Of a stretch of DNA of 25,098 bases, positions 8,301 to 19,234 are shown piece after piece (within the stretch, counting starts at the first letter, position 1; each line of letters opens with the position of its first letter). Where the stretch lies: NCBI GenBank assembly GCA_943704495.1, contig CALSCR010002762.1:8223-33320 (forward strand), written 5' to 3'. The notes under the pieces were generated by a model. The model saw nothing but the letters and a program-made list of their open reading frames with translations, ran no database searches and was not told where the DNA came from. This DNA comes from Pigoraptor chileana. Taxonomy: Eukaryota > Opisthokonta > Filasterea. The translations under genes and the position numbers were made by a program.

Positions 8301-11300
8301 CTCAAAGTCAAATCTGCAATAATAGACGCAATTGTCACACAAACACAAAATGGTCAAATGAGGACGTCAATACAAACAACAAGTCGTAATCTCGACACAC
8401 CGGAGGGCGAGTGAATGCAGACACAATTCATAATAACACAGGCTTTCTCTTCTATTAAGTTAGTGAAGACGTATCAAGAAATGGCTCAGGAAAGCGCCCT
8501 TCAACACACAGTGTGCAAGAAAGGGAATAGATCAGCAGCAAACTGAGGCGTACTTATGGAGAGTGGCGTATGAGTTTTGGCTGAGAATCGCCAGCTCAAA
8601 CTGATCCTCCTGGGGCAACGGAAACCGCGCATCTGCAGACATGTTGATGGGTGCGTGTTGGGGGGGGGGGGGGGGATCGTGAGCAAACAGATGACCAGAA
8701 AGTGTGCCTTGTTGTATCATCGGGGCATCACAGGTCAAGTATCCCACACGCATACGAGACTTGGTGCGCATGCCCCGGATGAGCTATTGACATGGTGAAT
8801 TGAAACGCACTGCAGACTGACGACAACACGTATGAGGCACGCCATGCACAATCCCATATAAATATGCACGCTCACATAACAAGCCAAATCGCAAAGAGAA
8901 AACACCGGCAACAAGCACACAGTCGCCCGCACGCACGCACCCTTTTCGAGCGGGACCGGCTTCCACGTCTCGTCGTTGGTCACTCGTGCCTTTGTCGTCA
9001 CAACCACCTTGGAAGACCGCAACAGCGCATATGTCTTGGATGTCACGTGGTAGTCGATGGTGTGGGGTGTCGAGCGCAGCGGAATGCGCCGCGTGGGCAT
9101 GTGAGCATCGAGACTGAAGGAGGCGTCGAGTTGGCAGATGCGGATGTGACCCTGTGGTGCAATGTTTGTGTTTTTGGTGCCGGCGTTATTATAGTGGTGC
9201 ACGTGGGTCAGGTGGGTCAATGATAAGTACGATGTCAGTATGGTGTCAGCGGTCCTGTGCATTGCAGGCGCAAGAAGGGAAATTGGCTCAGGAGACAAAG
9301 TTTGAAAGCAGAGAGCAAGATGCAGTGTTCAAGACAAATATCTGAGCACGGCCTTCACAAGGGAGAGAAATGCAGTATCAAGACAGTGTCTCAGGCGCGC
9401 TATGCATGGAGCCACGCCATCATGGGAGAGAGAAAATTTCAACTCAAATAGGATTCCTGCACACGGACTGCATCAAGGGAGAACAATAATATGTGTGTAT
9501 CAGAGGCACAACGAAGCGTCACTCGTACCGATGCAGTTGCGTAGATGAAGCCATACGGGCAGCTCGCGGTGTGGAACGGCGCAAATGCCGTCACGTGTCC
9601 GTCGATGCACATTTTGTGCACACGGAGCTCCTTCCGGGCGGTCATGAGCAGCCAAATGGGTCGCTCGCCACACACAAAGACGCCGCTGTAGCCGCCAATG
9701 CTGCGGAACGGGCGGAGAATGCTCGCAGCAGTCCGTGGGGACAGCGATGGCGAAGACCCAGCCACTGCCGCCGCATCTGCGGATGTGGACGACGACGACA
9801 GCGAAGCGTCCGCTGGCACAGCTACTGCGGGCTTGATGTGCGAAGCGGACACGCGCGCGGTGGCAGGATCCCCGAGCGACATTCGGCGGAATCGGAGTGC
9901 GAGGCGTGCGTATGCATCCACGGCCTTGTCCATACCCTGGTGCGACGGTGCCCGCGTGAACGGAAAGGCTTCGTATGCAAGCACAACGCCGTTCGCAAGA
10001 GCAACCTATAAAATGACGCACACAATATCCGGCATTCGCATGTGGGTGCGTGTGGGGATGCATAATATTAAATGTAAGTGCTTTTTTTGACAGCACCGAG
10101 GTCCGCGCGCAATTCAGAATGTCATGCAAGTGGAAAAATCAGTCAAAAATAACTAGACTATGTGGAACAATCGGATGACGCGCACTCTGACAACACAAAG
10201 ATCAAAAAGGGGTGAAGGGGCTCCCTCATATAGCATAGAGCACAGCCAGACAGCATACGACACAGCAACGAAACGAAAACACAAAAAAAACACAGAAACA
10301 TCACAAAAACGTCACAAAAACATCACAAAAACATCACAAAAACATCACAAAAACATCACGAAAACATCACGAAAACATCACGAAAACATTACACAATCAT
10401 CACAAAAACATCACAAAACAAAGAAGAAAAACAAGGGAAAAAAACAAAGAAAAAACAACACGCGAGAACAACACGAAAACAACGGGGAAAAAACGGCGAC
10501 AACAGCGACGGGCTGCCAGTCCTTGTAGCCGTCACTCACCACAAGGTAAGGCCGGTGCATTTCGGGATCAAGAGGAATAATCGCAAAGTCCGCCACTTGC
10601 GCGTCGTCACTGTTGATCATGACGTTTGTCTGGATCACAGAGTCAGCGATCACCTCGGCACCACTCGAGACATGCGTGGCGCTATAGACGAGCTTCAATT
10701 CGGGCACGCTGAAAATCTGAAGAAAGCGATGCAGAACTCAATTAAATCTCTTGGGTGCTGTGGCATACAAGTATGTAGAATGAGGGGTATATGACTATGA
10801 GAGGTGATTGCACCACCACTGAGGCAGATGTAAAGCAAACGAACGCAAAGCAGGCGGATGTGTGCAGTTTTGACGGTTTCTGTTGTAAGGGCAGAAGAAT
10901 GTGCTGCTTCAACCACGTTCAGACGCACCATTATAGATTATAGCCTCTAGCTAACCAATATCTCCCAAACGTAATACCAGGATGTGCAGGATCAAGTCGA
11001 TACAAAACCAAAAAAGATAAGAAAAACTACACAGCTCAACGCTGGTCCAACAACACGAACATCATCCACAACAACGAATCCCAGGGTCGCAATCCACTCA
11101 CATCCAGGGTGCCGTTCAATCTTGCCACACCGCACCAGTATGATCCCTCCCGCGCCCGCTTTGCTTCGAGGTCGGCGTGGGTGACAAACACGCCCGCATG
11201 GTCGCAGAACACGCGCGCAATGCGCACGTCCTTCCCAAGCGAATCGGCGCGGCGCACGTCGAGCTCAGGCTCCACTCGCCCGCCTCCGACGCGCACTGTC

Positions 11301-13756
11301 ACACACAGCACAGTGTGGTCGTTCATCGTGACAACCGCATGGGGATCGCACACGTGTGCATTAACCACGGTTCCCATGTCGGCGAGAGACATCTGGCTCA
11401 CCACCTGCGGAACGCCCGCTTCGTCGGGGCGAAGAACCCGAATTGCTTTGTCATAGACGCACAGGATAAAGCCGCCACTGCCCACATTACCAAGTGCAAT
11501 GGGCGTTGTGGATGTGTCGAATCCAGAGCTGTCAATCTGCTCCACGTCGTCCACCGTCGAAAGTACCTGCGGAGGAAACGGCGATGGAACACAGAGTGGT
11601 CACAAGACGCGCATATGGGGAAGCACACAACGAAAGTGAGAACGGATCATAGAAAAAGCCATGGTATATATTTATATGCATATGTATATATGCATATGTA
11701 TATATGCATATATATATATATATATACTCGCGCGCACACACACATGCACACGCATGGGTACAACGGACACGCACATGCACACAAACTAGGGTTAGGGTTA
11801 GGCACACGCATAGGTACACGTACACGCACATACACAGACACATGCGAGGACGCGTACCATTGTGTTCCCTCCGGCGGATATGCTCAGTATGCCCGTCATT
11901 CCAGCAGTGACGCCATCGGTCTTCTGCATGACGGCCGCGTGAACGTCAGTTGCACCAGGCAGCTCAAATGACGTCACCACGGCGGGGATGATCTCCTGGC
12001 GCAGCACAACGAGGGAGCCGTTCTTGCCAACGCCACAGCATGCGACCATCTCAATCTCCGCAAGCGACGGCAGCAAAGGCTTCTTCTTCTTTGGTGGGAG
12101 CTGCGGCTGTCGCTGCTGCTGCTGTTGGTGTCGATTGTTGTGCTGGTGCCTATGTTGTTGTTGTTGCTGTTGTTGTTGTTGCTGTTGTTGCTGTTGCTGC
12201 TGCTGCTGCTGCTGTTGCTGTGCATTAAGGCCCCGGCCATCCACGTCCACAGCCGACGCCGTCGCATCGCGCACATACTCCGCGGACGGCGCCGCCGGCT
12301 CTCCCATTGCTATGGCTCCAATGGCGCCAAAGTTTGCCAGAGTGTCGAGCACGCGCAGTGTGAGTGTGACACTCCCCCCCGGATGCACCCGGCCCGCGCC
12401 CCCACCTCCATTGCTTCCGGTGCGGTAGAAGAGGTACTCAAGATCATCGTCATCGTCGCCGTAAATGGCGGCCATTTCGTCCATGTCGACATCCACCACA
12501 TCCGGGGCATCCCCACCATCGACGCGCCTCCTTTTTGCCGCGTGACCGTCCTGATCTGCGTCACCGCTGACAGATGCGTTGGCAGCACCGGTGGTATTGG
12601 CCGCGCGCACCTCGCTGCATCCAACAAGCATTGAATCTGCGACTCGCGATCCAATAAAGACAATCCCCGGGGCGAGCACATCGAGGCACGAGGGCAGCAC
12701 GGAGGCGCCCACCTTGGCAAACGCAAACGACGTCACTGACCGACCATCGACGACAAGGCGGACTGAGTATATCTCGCCGTTCCTCAGTGAGAGAAGGAGC
12801 TGATCTGATTTCAGAAACACGGCATAAGATGAGTCGAGTGATGCCACAATACCCGGTTGCGCCACGAGCGGAAACGACGTCGACTGGGCAGACATGCTGT
12901 TGACAGAGACACCGTACGGTGCCAAGCCCTGGTTGCAGTAAATAAGCGAGTTTGCGCAAAAAACAAGCACGCCGCCGATGGGACGCTGCACGGGAACAAC
13001 CCTCTCCACGTCGTAGGGCAGCTGCTCTTGGGCCCAGATCACCTGCGCCGTTCGTTGGCCGACGGTGAGCGAGATTGCAATCACACCACACGTGTCGCGG
13101 CGAACAGCAAGGCGTCCAGAAGAAGTGGGCAATCCCTCGTACGCAACAAGCACCGTGGGTTCAAAGTATCCGTGGAGAAACACAATGTCGACGATGCGTC
13201 TGATGCGTGCATCCAGCTGCGGGAGGTCCACCACATGGCTCTGGTGGCCGCCCGCCATCTCATCGTCCAACGCGTTACTCTGTCGGAATGGAAGCACAAT
13301 CAGCTTGCGTCCATACGCCACCATCGCAGCACATCGGCCTTCGGGATCAACGCGGACGATGGGCAGATGGACGCGTGCACGGCGGCCGCCTTTCATCGCC
13401 TCCTCTTCAAAGTAGTGCAGCGACGTTGTTTTGATGTCGTTGGTAGACGGCGCAAAATCAACAACCGATAGTTTTGCATCCGCAAAGCCAAGCAGAAGAG
13501 AGTCTCGCAGGTTCCCTGCGATGCGCACGGACGCCATCGTATCCACGTGGCCGCACAGTGCATACGACGCGACAAAGTCGAGCGATCCACTCGCAACAGA
13601 GGCTCCATCCGCCCCGACAGTCGACCGCAGCCGATAGATTTCAATCACATTGCCCTTTGCGAGAATGAGATTCGTGTCTGTCGGCGACGTGAAGCTGGCG
13701 CGCACGCAATGGTTGACGGACGACGGCGGATGCACCGTCTTGCAATAGGCGTGCAT
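5372..13756 (-). CDS. CPSF1: Cleavage and polyadenylation specificity factor subunit 1 (CPSF160), complete, 13 exons
   Basis: CPSF160 is the beta-propeller scaffold that holds WDR33 and CPSF30 on the AAUAAA signal during nuclear mRNA 3'-end formation. Exons (minus): 13756-11858, 11566-11102, 10716-10540, 10005-9529, 9151-8941, 8632-8554, 8313-8172, 7713-7561, 7113-6967, 6806-6659, 6362-6240, 5968-5839, 5561-5372. All introns are GT-AG and phases agree throughout, giving 1446 aa against about 1443 in human. The start [11 protein letters not shown] matches human MYAVYKQAHPP. Other family landmarks are [66 protein letters not shown] and [11 protein letters not shown]. The end SGIF matches human TAHF. 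KRRRV at residues 408-412 is a likely nuclear localisation signal, followed by an acidic stretch. N-terminal MMS1_N-type and C-terminal CPSF_A regions are both present. Oddity: 22 consecutive glutamines at residues 513-534. Exact splice positions are manual. Confidence 0.96.
6463..6650. repeat. CA-rich simple sequence in a CPSF1 intron
   Basis: The intron between 6658 and 6363 is dominated on the plus strand by irregular CACA runs, read as TG-rich in the gene's sense. It explains several spurious His/Thr- or Cys/Val-rich reading frames here. Confidence 0.8.
7452..7522. repeat. (GA)n microsatellite in a CPSF1 intron
   Basis: About 70 bases of interrupted GAGA lie in the intron at 7560-7114. 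In the gene's sense this is a CT-rich tract just after the donor site. It is non-coding. Confidence 0.85.
8660..8675. repeat. G16 homopolymer in a CPSF1 intron
   Basis: Sixteen consecutive G on the plus strand are C16 in the CPSF1 transcript, about 28-43 bases before the acceptor of the 79-base exon at 8632-8554. The tract lies where a polypyrimidine tract is expected. Its length may be affected by sequencing error. Confidence 0.8.
10299..10419. repeat. 11-bp minisatellite, 11 units, in a CPSF1 intron
   Basis: The unit CATCACAAAAA repeats with an exact 11-base period from 10299 to 10419. A CATCACGAAAA variant fills units 6-8. It sits in the intron 10539-10006. The flanks continue as degenerate A-rich AACA sequence. 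Units abut with no spacers, so it is not a CRISPR-type array. Confidence 0.95.
11665..11727. repeat. AT-rich self-complementary microsatellite in CPSF1 intron 1
   Basis: A TGCATATGTATATA-type 14-bp unit is repeated about three times and then runs into (AT)n. It can fold into hairpins on either strand. It lies in the first CPSF1 intron (11857-11567). Confidence 0.8.
11787..11802. repeat. Short interstitial telomere-like repeat (TTAGGG)2.7 in CPSF1 intron 1
   Basis: The plus strand reads TAGGGTTAGGGTTAGG, perfect TTAGGG phase over 16 bases. It is flanked by CA-rich simple sequence, not by more telomere repeats, so it is interstitial. Confidence 0.8.
12155..12220 (-). repeat. Polyglutamine tract (22 Q) coded within CPSF1 exon 1
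   Basis: Twenty-two mixed CAA/CAG codons encode residues 513-534. They are followed by a His/Asn/Gln-rich stretch, a second run of five Q and a KKKK patch. The frame is open on both sides and homology to CPSF160 resumes with a GVGKNG motif (human GHGKNG). Confidence 0.9.
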
Positions 13757-16693
13757 CCCCGCTGTCGTCGCGAGTGCGGCGCGGCAAACACGTGGGATTT
13801 CCGCGTCACAAAGCGCCCTTAAATACAGGACAATATGCAACAGAAAAACAAATTGCGTTATGGAGCAGCTACTTTTAAAACACATTACATGTATGGATGT
13901 ATGAGTGTGTAGGTGGGTGTGGGTGTCTGTGTGTGCCTGCTGGCGTGTGTGAGACGCTGCCGAGATCTCGGTTACATTGTTACTACCAAAATATCATGGA
14001 TCCGAGACGGGGTTCTCAGTGGCGGGGAGCACCCTTTGTTCACCTAATCAGTTCTTCCTCTGGAATCCTCACGAGCTGTGCGCTCCCACATGTCTCGATA
14101 GCCTGCGGAGGACATAATGGTCAAGGCACTGACTTCAATCCTACCGCTCTCTTTCTCTCTCTCTCTCTCTCGATACTTAATGACAACTCAGCATTGAATT
14201 TCAAACACCTCTCTTTGCATTTGCGCGCATCCGGCTGATTCTCTCGGCGAATAATGGGCCACTTTCTTTGGTGACAAACCAAGGGTACGGAGCGAAGCAC
14301 CCTTGTGATAAACTCACCCATGCCAACGACGACGACGACGACGTGTCGGCGATTGAAGCATGCTTATGGACCCATCTTCAATGATGCACGGAAAGTCGTC
14401 AGTCAGCCCGAGTGTTTTCCGATCCCTGACGGCCGGCTGCTGCAGGCTGTTTTTCATGCATATGGCAATCATTGGCACGACAAAGAGACGCCGCCGGCGC
14501 CATCCTACAACTCTGTCCACGCAATAACTTGAGCACATCCTTGTATATGCGCAATTGAGTGCGTGTTCCAGTGATCGTACTGCGTTCATTTGTGCACAGT
14601 GGCCGCCATCATTCTTTCTTCCATCTCCGACCAATGCCGACCATTGGTGCACCGTACATCAGTCGCCTAAATGGTCTCACATGTGTCACCCGTAGCGGCC
14701 GGACTTCCGACGCGACGGCCGACGGCATTACAGTGACAATAACAGCACCGTAAGGGTCCATATTACTAGGGAGAATGCGAACTTTTGGCAGTACGAGACT
14801 GATACTTACGCTGGTTGATGCGGTTGCCGGTCGCCTGCCCGGTCGCCCACCGGACCTAATTTAACGTTCGCCGATTTTGAGTGTCGTAGAGCTGTCACAC
14901 GCTCTCTGTAAGGTTTGTCCATCCGTGGTGTGAGAAAGCAGCCCTGCTCAGTGGTCCTTGTTCGGTTCGCTATTGGTTTGCAACTTCTCTGCCTTTCGTT
15001 GGCCGTTGAGTTTCTGAGCTTTTGCTCATTCTGACTGAACGGCCTCCCACTTGCTGCGCCGCTTAACCCGTGACTGACCCTTCATGGCAGGTCTCTGCAT
15101 CCAGCGCAGTCGTCACTGCCGCACTAGATGGTCAACGGTCTCACGGGTGTCGTAAGTGCCGGCCTTGCTGTCTGCATCAGTGCATAGGCCGCGTGGCATC
15201 ACGGTAGGCCTTCTGAAAAGCAAAATCGATGGCACATCCGTCATGGTAGTCGTGCCTAAAATGCTATCGTCAATCTCCTGTCGTTCTTTGCTTCCGATGC
15301 TTTCATGTGATAGTATGGCATCGCGGGAGATGTGCCGTCATTCTTGTCAATGACATGCCGGCATTTCTAACGCTCTCTGCCGTTGTGCAGTGCTACACTT
15401 GATGCCACAGTAGCCGGTCGTCTTCTCATGGCGGCGACCCCTATGGTCAGGAGGAATTTACTACTGAAAGTGTATCTGAAGGATTTCACAGACTGACGGA
15501 CGTTGGTATTTCCGAGGTGGGCACTATAATAATACCAATAATGTGGCCCGTGAGTGTCGACTCAGTGTGACAGGTCATGTCATTATGGTCCACTTGGCCC
15601 TGACAAACTGCTGCAGTCAATTGAGTACATCTGTTCAGTCCCGGTTGAACTTCGTCTGTCAATGGCAGTGCTCCATCTGGGAGTATATCAGTTGGTGAAA
15701 TGTAAAAAGCAGCCCACATCAAAACGCAATTACTCTGGACTCAGATTTTGAACATAACTCCTCACACTGGATTTATCATCCAGAATAGATACACTCCATC
15801 AATATAATAATACTGACGGTGTGAGCGCAGTGCTACCTCACCATGCCCTCCATCGCCGGCAGACTGTCTGTGTGCCTATTGAATCCTTCGAGGCCAAACA
15901 CAAGTTCGCACTAGTCCTGTCCAACGATATACGCGGTTAGAACGGTCAGACACTCAGCAAAATTGAACTTTCCGATGTGTACTACATTGATTCCAGCCTT
16001 CATACTACTGACGAGTTGCCAAACCAGACAAATGAAGTACCTCCGTCAAGACCCTGTGCGCCGCCTAAAATTTTAATTGATTATTATCACTGGCAGTTCC
16101 AGATACGTAATAACACAATATACATATTAAGCGCGCAGACATTGATTTGACGCGGCGTCTGCAGATGTATTGTTGCTAAATTAAAGAAGGATTCGCGGCG
16201 AGAGCGGACATAGATTTTCTTGAAAACTATTTCAGGTCTCCGTCCCGCCATTCAATCGACTTCAGCGCTGCAAGAATACAGCGAATCTGCTTCCCTTGAA
16301 ATTGAAATCCTTTCGGCGACAGGCTTGGCCGGTAACAAACATCGTATTCGCTCCCACGCCTTCGGGGATTCCGAAGCGTAGGTTCGGGAACTCAAGGCGT
16401 TCCCAGTGGGCATGATGCAGTGTTCAACCGTAAGGAGATTAGTGCTCGACGCGCTTGCAGTTCGCCTCGCCTGGCGTAAAATATCCCAGAGTGACGTCAA
16501 TAACGATTGCATCGACAGAACCGAATGCGGAGACGGACAAGTGCCCATACGCTCCATTATAGCCGGGCTGCCTATCGCGAATTCAAAGTGAGATGTGGCA
16601 TGGTGATTGTATGCCATTGCGATGGTGTGCGCAGCGCAGATATCCACCAAATATGAGTGGATCACCCAATGGCATGCGAGTGAGCTGGCCGCC
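13757..16693. other. 2.9-kb spacer between TUBD1 3' end and CPSF1 5' end; no supportable gene
   Basis: The left part should hold the CPSF1 promoter and 5' untranslated region; the right part holds the TUBD1 3' end. A CT microsatellite lies at 14147-14172. From about 14300 to 16600 there are several open stretches of 50-75 codons on both strands. Examples are plus-strand frames around 15500-15700, 15760-16150 and 16237-16590, and a minus-strand frame around 15140-15330 with RETVDHLV. None could be matched to a family or joined by convincing splice sites. No AATAAA was seen close behind the TUBD1 stop. The block may be ordinary spacer or a decayed gene or mobile element of unknown type. Confidence 0.5.
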
Positions 16694-19234
16694 TCATAGG
16701 CTGTTGTAGTTGCGAATAACTGCAGTGAAAATATGGGCAGTACCGTCGCATACATATCAGTTAATTACCATTGGTTGCGAGAAACGCTTTTGGCATACGC
16801 ACCCACCACGAACATATACATATATGAGCAATATTAAATGAGTGATTAATTCAGTGGGCGCTGAAAATAACTCACTCTGTTCGGCATTGACAAAGGCATC
16901 AATGAAGTCGTCGTTTGACAGGCCGTGTTGGATGTATTGGTGTACATACGCACGTGACTTGAACATGGAAGAGGCTTTTGATGCGACTGCAGTCAGCGGC
17001 CTCACACACCATCGCCCATTGCTGCATGCAGATACGAATGCACAGGGTGTTGTTAGTGGCACTCAAGATAAAATAGGACAATGTACCAAACATCTTTGAC
17101 GAACATAGGAAAATAACAAGGATGAAAGAAAAAACAATGAAGGGGAGAGGTGTCACAACAATGAACGACGTAGGGTCACCTGACAAGTGTGCCCGCCATA
17201 TCATACTGTCCGAACTTGCGGGAGCTTCTCCACACTTCCAAAGGACGGACGTTCCATTGCGCATACAACGACGGATCGCCAAAATGTGACGGAGAAAGAA
17301 CGTCGGAAGTGCCGACATCCAGACCGCGCAGCACAACAACAGCCGATGCACACCGCTCTATGGGTGTGCGTGTGTGTTTGTGTGAGAGAGAGAGAGAGTG
17401 TGTGTGTATGTGTGTGCGTGTGTGTGTCGGAGAGTGTTTGCTTTGAGTGCGCGTTCGCCACACAATGGAAGTACAAGCAGCTTCCGAAGGCACACCTCAT
17501 CCCAAAGCAATTATGCGCACAGGACCACACGCATACTCACCAGCTTGGAGTGCACCGGCAGTCCTCTCCATGCCCTCATCCATATGCCATCCAGTGACGC
17601 ACATGTGACGGAGTGATTTCACAATCGGAAGCCAACGAAACGAAGAAAACGCCACGCTTCCCTCGGCCATCAGCGGAGCCGTTCTCAGCGACAGCAACCG
17701 GTAGTCACTGTGAGAGCACATGTGTGCGCAGAGAGCTCCCAGTGGATCGCCAACAGGGACAGATGCGGCTGTCGCATCGCCCGTGTTGACGCACGTCTCT
17801 GCGGGAAGCAGCACCGATGCAAGATGGTGTGCCATCACGCTGTTAATGTCCCCAATCGACGTCTGCTTGCGTCCCAATCGACGGACGCACGTGTCATGGA
17901 CGGCGTCATTCTCCATTGCAATGACGGCATCGGATGCACGCCAGAGATGCGCCAGCGTTAGCAGTGCATTGTAGTTTTGCACAATCACCTCACCACTGCG
18001 AAAAGGCCACACGACCTGTTTGATGTTTGCGGCAAGAGTAGAGTTAGGTTAGGGTTGGTGGGTTTTATGATGCGACAATTGGAACTTGGTTGCGACAACA
18101 AGCATCACATTGTTTGTTACTTAACGGTATAGCAAAAAAGCAAGTAGTCACCCAAGGCATACGCATATATTTGATGTTTTTACGCACAACTTCACACAAG
18201 CGAGTAAAAATCACTCGCACATGTCAAATATGCACAAAACACACAAACACACACACAACACACACATAGCATACCTTGTTGACTATGAACGCCGACCCGT
18301 ACTCCTCTCGCAGAGCCTCCGTCATAAAAGCGCCGACCCCCGACCCAGTGCCGCCGGCCAGACTTTGAAGAACCAAAAAGCCAGAGTGCGAATCGCTTCG
18401 TTCAACCTCACGGCGCACTAGATCCATCATTGGCTGCGGGTCACATACAGAAAGCTCATCAAATGTTAGCAGACCATCGTCTTCACAAAAGCGATTGATC
18501 GGCGTAAAAAGAAACAAGGCATGTGCTAAACACTATAGACGGCAAGTGCGAGTGCCCCAGCATCAACTACCTCTAGAGATGAAGGTCCGTGGCGGCAGTA
18601 GCCAAACGCCCAATTATTGCCGGAACCCTGCTTTCTGTGGAATTTGGACGACTGGCCATACCGCCATCGACCCCTGCGTTTTGCTTCGTCGTCTGCGTGC
18701 GCAATCACCTTCAGGATGGGAACAAATTTCAAATTAGCGATGCACACCCCCTCGTTTAATAATGGAGACAGATAAAGGCGCAGTTGCAAACACACCTTCT
18801 GTTCCATGTCAATCATAACCGCCCTCGCCGTGACAGCGGCAGTGCTGCCATCGACAGACGCAGTGTCCATTTGGCGAAAGAATCCCGGCACTCGCTCCGG
18901 AACACCCGCATCTCCTGCAACAGACCAAGCGCGCATTTAACAGCGGTGTCTTTTTGGATCTTGCACAACTTCGCTCACACAAGTTCGCAAGATCAAAATG
19001 GACACATGCATCTCATATCATCATGTATCACCTAAAAATTTGATTTTTTCACCGTCAAAGTGTGCGTGCAAATGTAATAATTCAGTCACGCGCATACAGT
19101 GGGGGTGTAACGTGTATGCCACACGCTTCATCCAGTCCAGTGCAAATAAACCGACCTCCTTTGAATAGCTGATCAAGGAGTTCCAGCCCGAGCTGATTCC
19201 CGCACTGTCCCAGTTGCACAGTTATTGTCGCCAT
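16694..19234 (-). CDS. TUBD1: Delta-tubulin, complete, 8 exons
   Basis: Delta-tubulin is a GTP-binding tubulin needed to form or stabilise the triplet microtubules of centrioles and basal bodies; it occurs in organisms that build such structures. Exons (minus): 19234-19156, 18914-18796, 18708-18571, 18433-18275, 18015-17541, 17357-17180, 17021-16876, 16719-16694. All introns are GT-AG with consistent phase, giving 439 aa (human about 453). The start MATITVQLGQCGNQLG is the tubulin nucleotide-binding T1 region. The tubulin signature AGGTGSGVGAF has GGTGSG at residues 139-144. QKQGSGNNWAYGY-, WPYGTGEVIVQNYN- and SKAYIHQY-like segments are specific to delta-tubulin (here RKQGSGNNWAFGY, WPFRSGEVIVQNYN, SRAYVHQY). 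The last exon is only 26 bases and adds IIRNYNSL, matching human VVASYCNL. CACGTG sits just upstream of the ATG. The gene faces LRRC56 head to head. Confidence 0.96.
17362..17436. repeat. GT/GA microsatellite in a TUBD1 intron
   Basis: Alternating TG and AG runs fill much of the intron 17540-17358. In the gene's sense they form the CA- and CT-rich tract before the acceptor of exon 6. Reading frames across it are low-complexity artefacts. Confidence 0.8.
18043..18061. repeat. Imperfect telomere-like repeat in a TUBD1 intron
   Basis: The plus strand reads GTTAGGTTAGGGTTGGTGG, a degenerate TTAGGG-type run, about 30 bases upstream (in the gene's sense) of the exon 5 acceptor at 18015. It resembles the run in CPSF1 intron 1. 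Confidence 0.5.

Noticed and set aside
10299-10419. CRISPR-like array
   Set aside because: The 11-bp units abut without spacers and lie in an intron of a eukaryotic gene.
11787-11802. True telomere or chromosome end
   Set aside because: Fewer than three repeats, flanked on both sides by gene sequence.
11177-11971. 264-codon plus-strand frame
   Set aside because: It is antisense to CPSF1 exons 1-2 and crosses an intron full of simple repeats.
16252-16755. 167-codon minus-strand frame overlapping the TUBD1 3' end
   Set aside because: It overlaps the last TUBD1 exon in another frame, has no recognised homology, and most of it falls downstream of the delta-tubulin stop codon.
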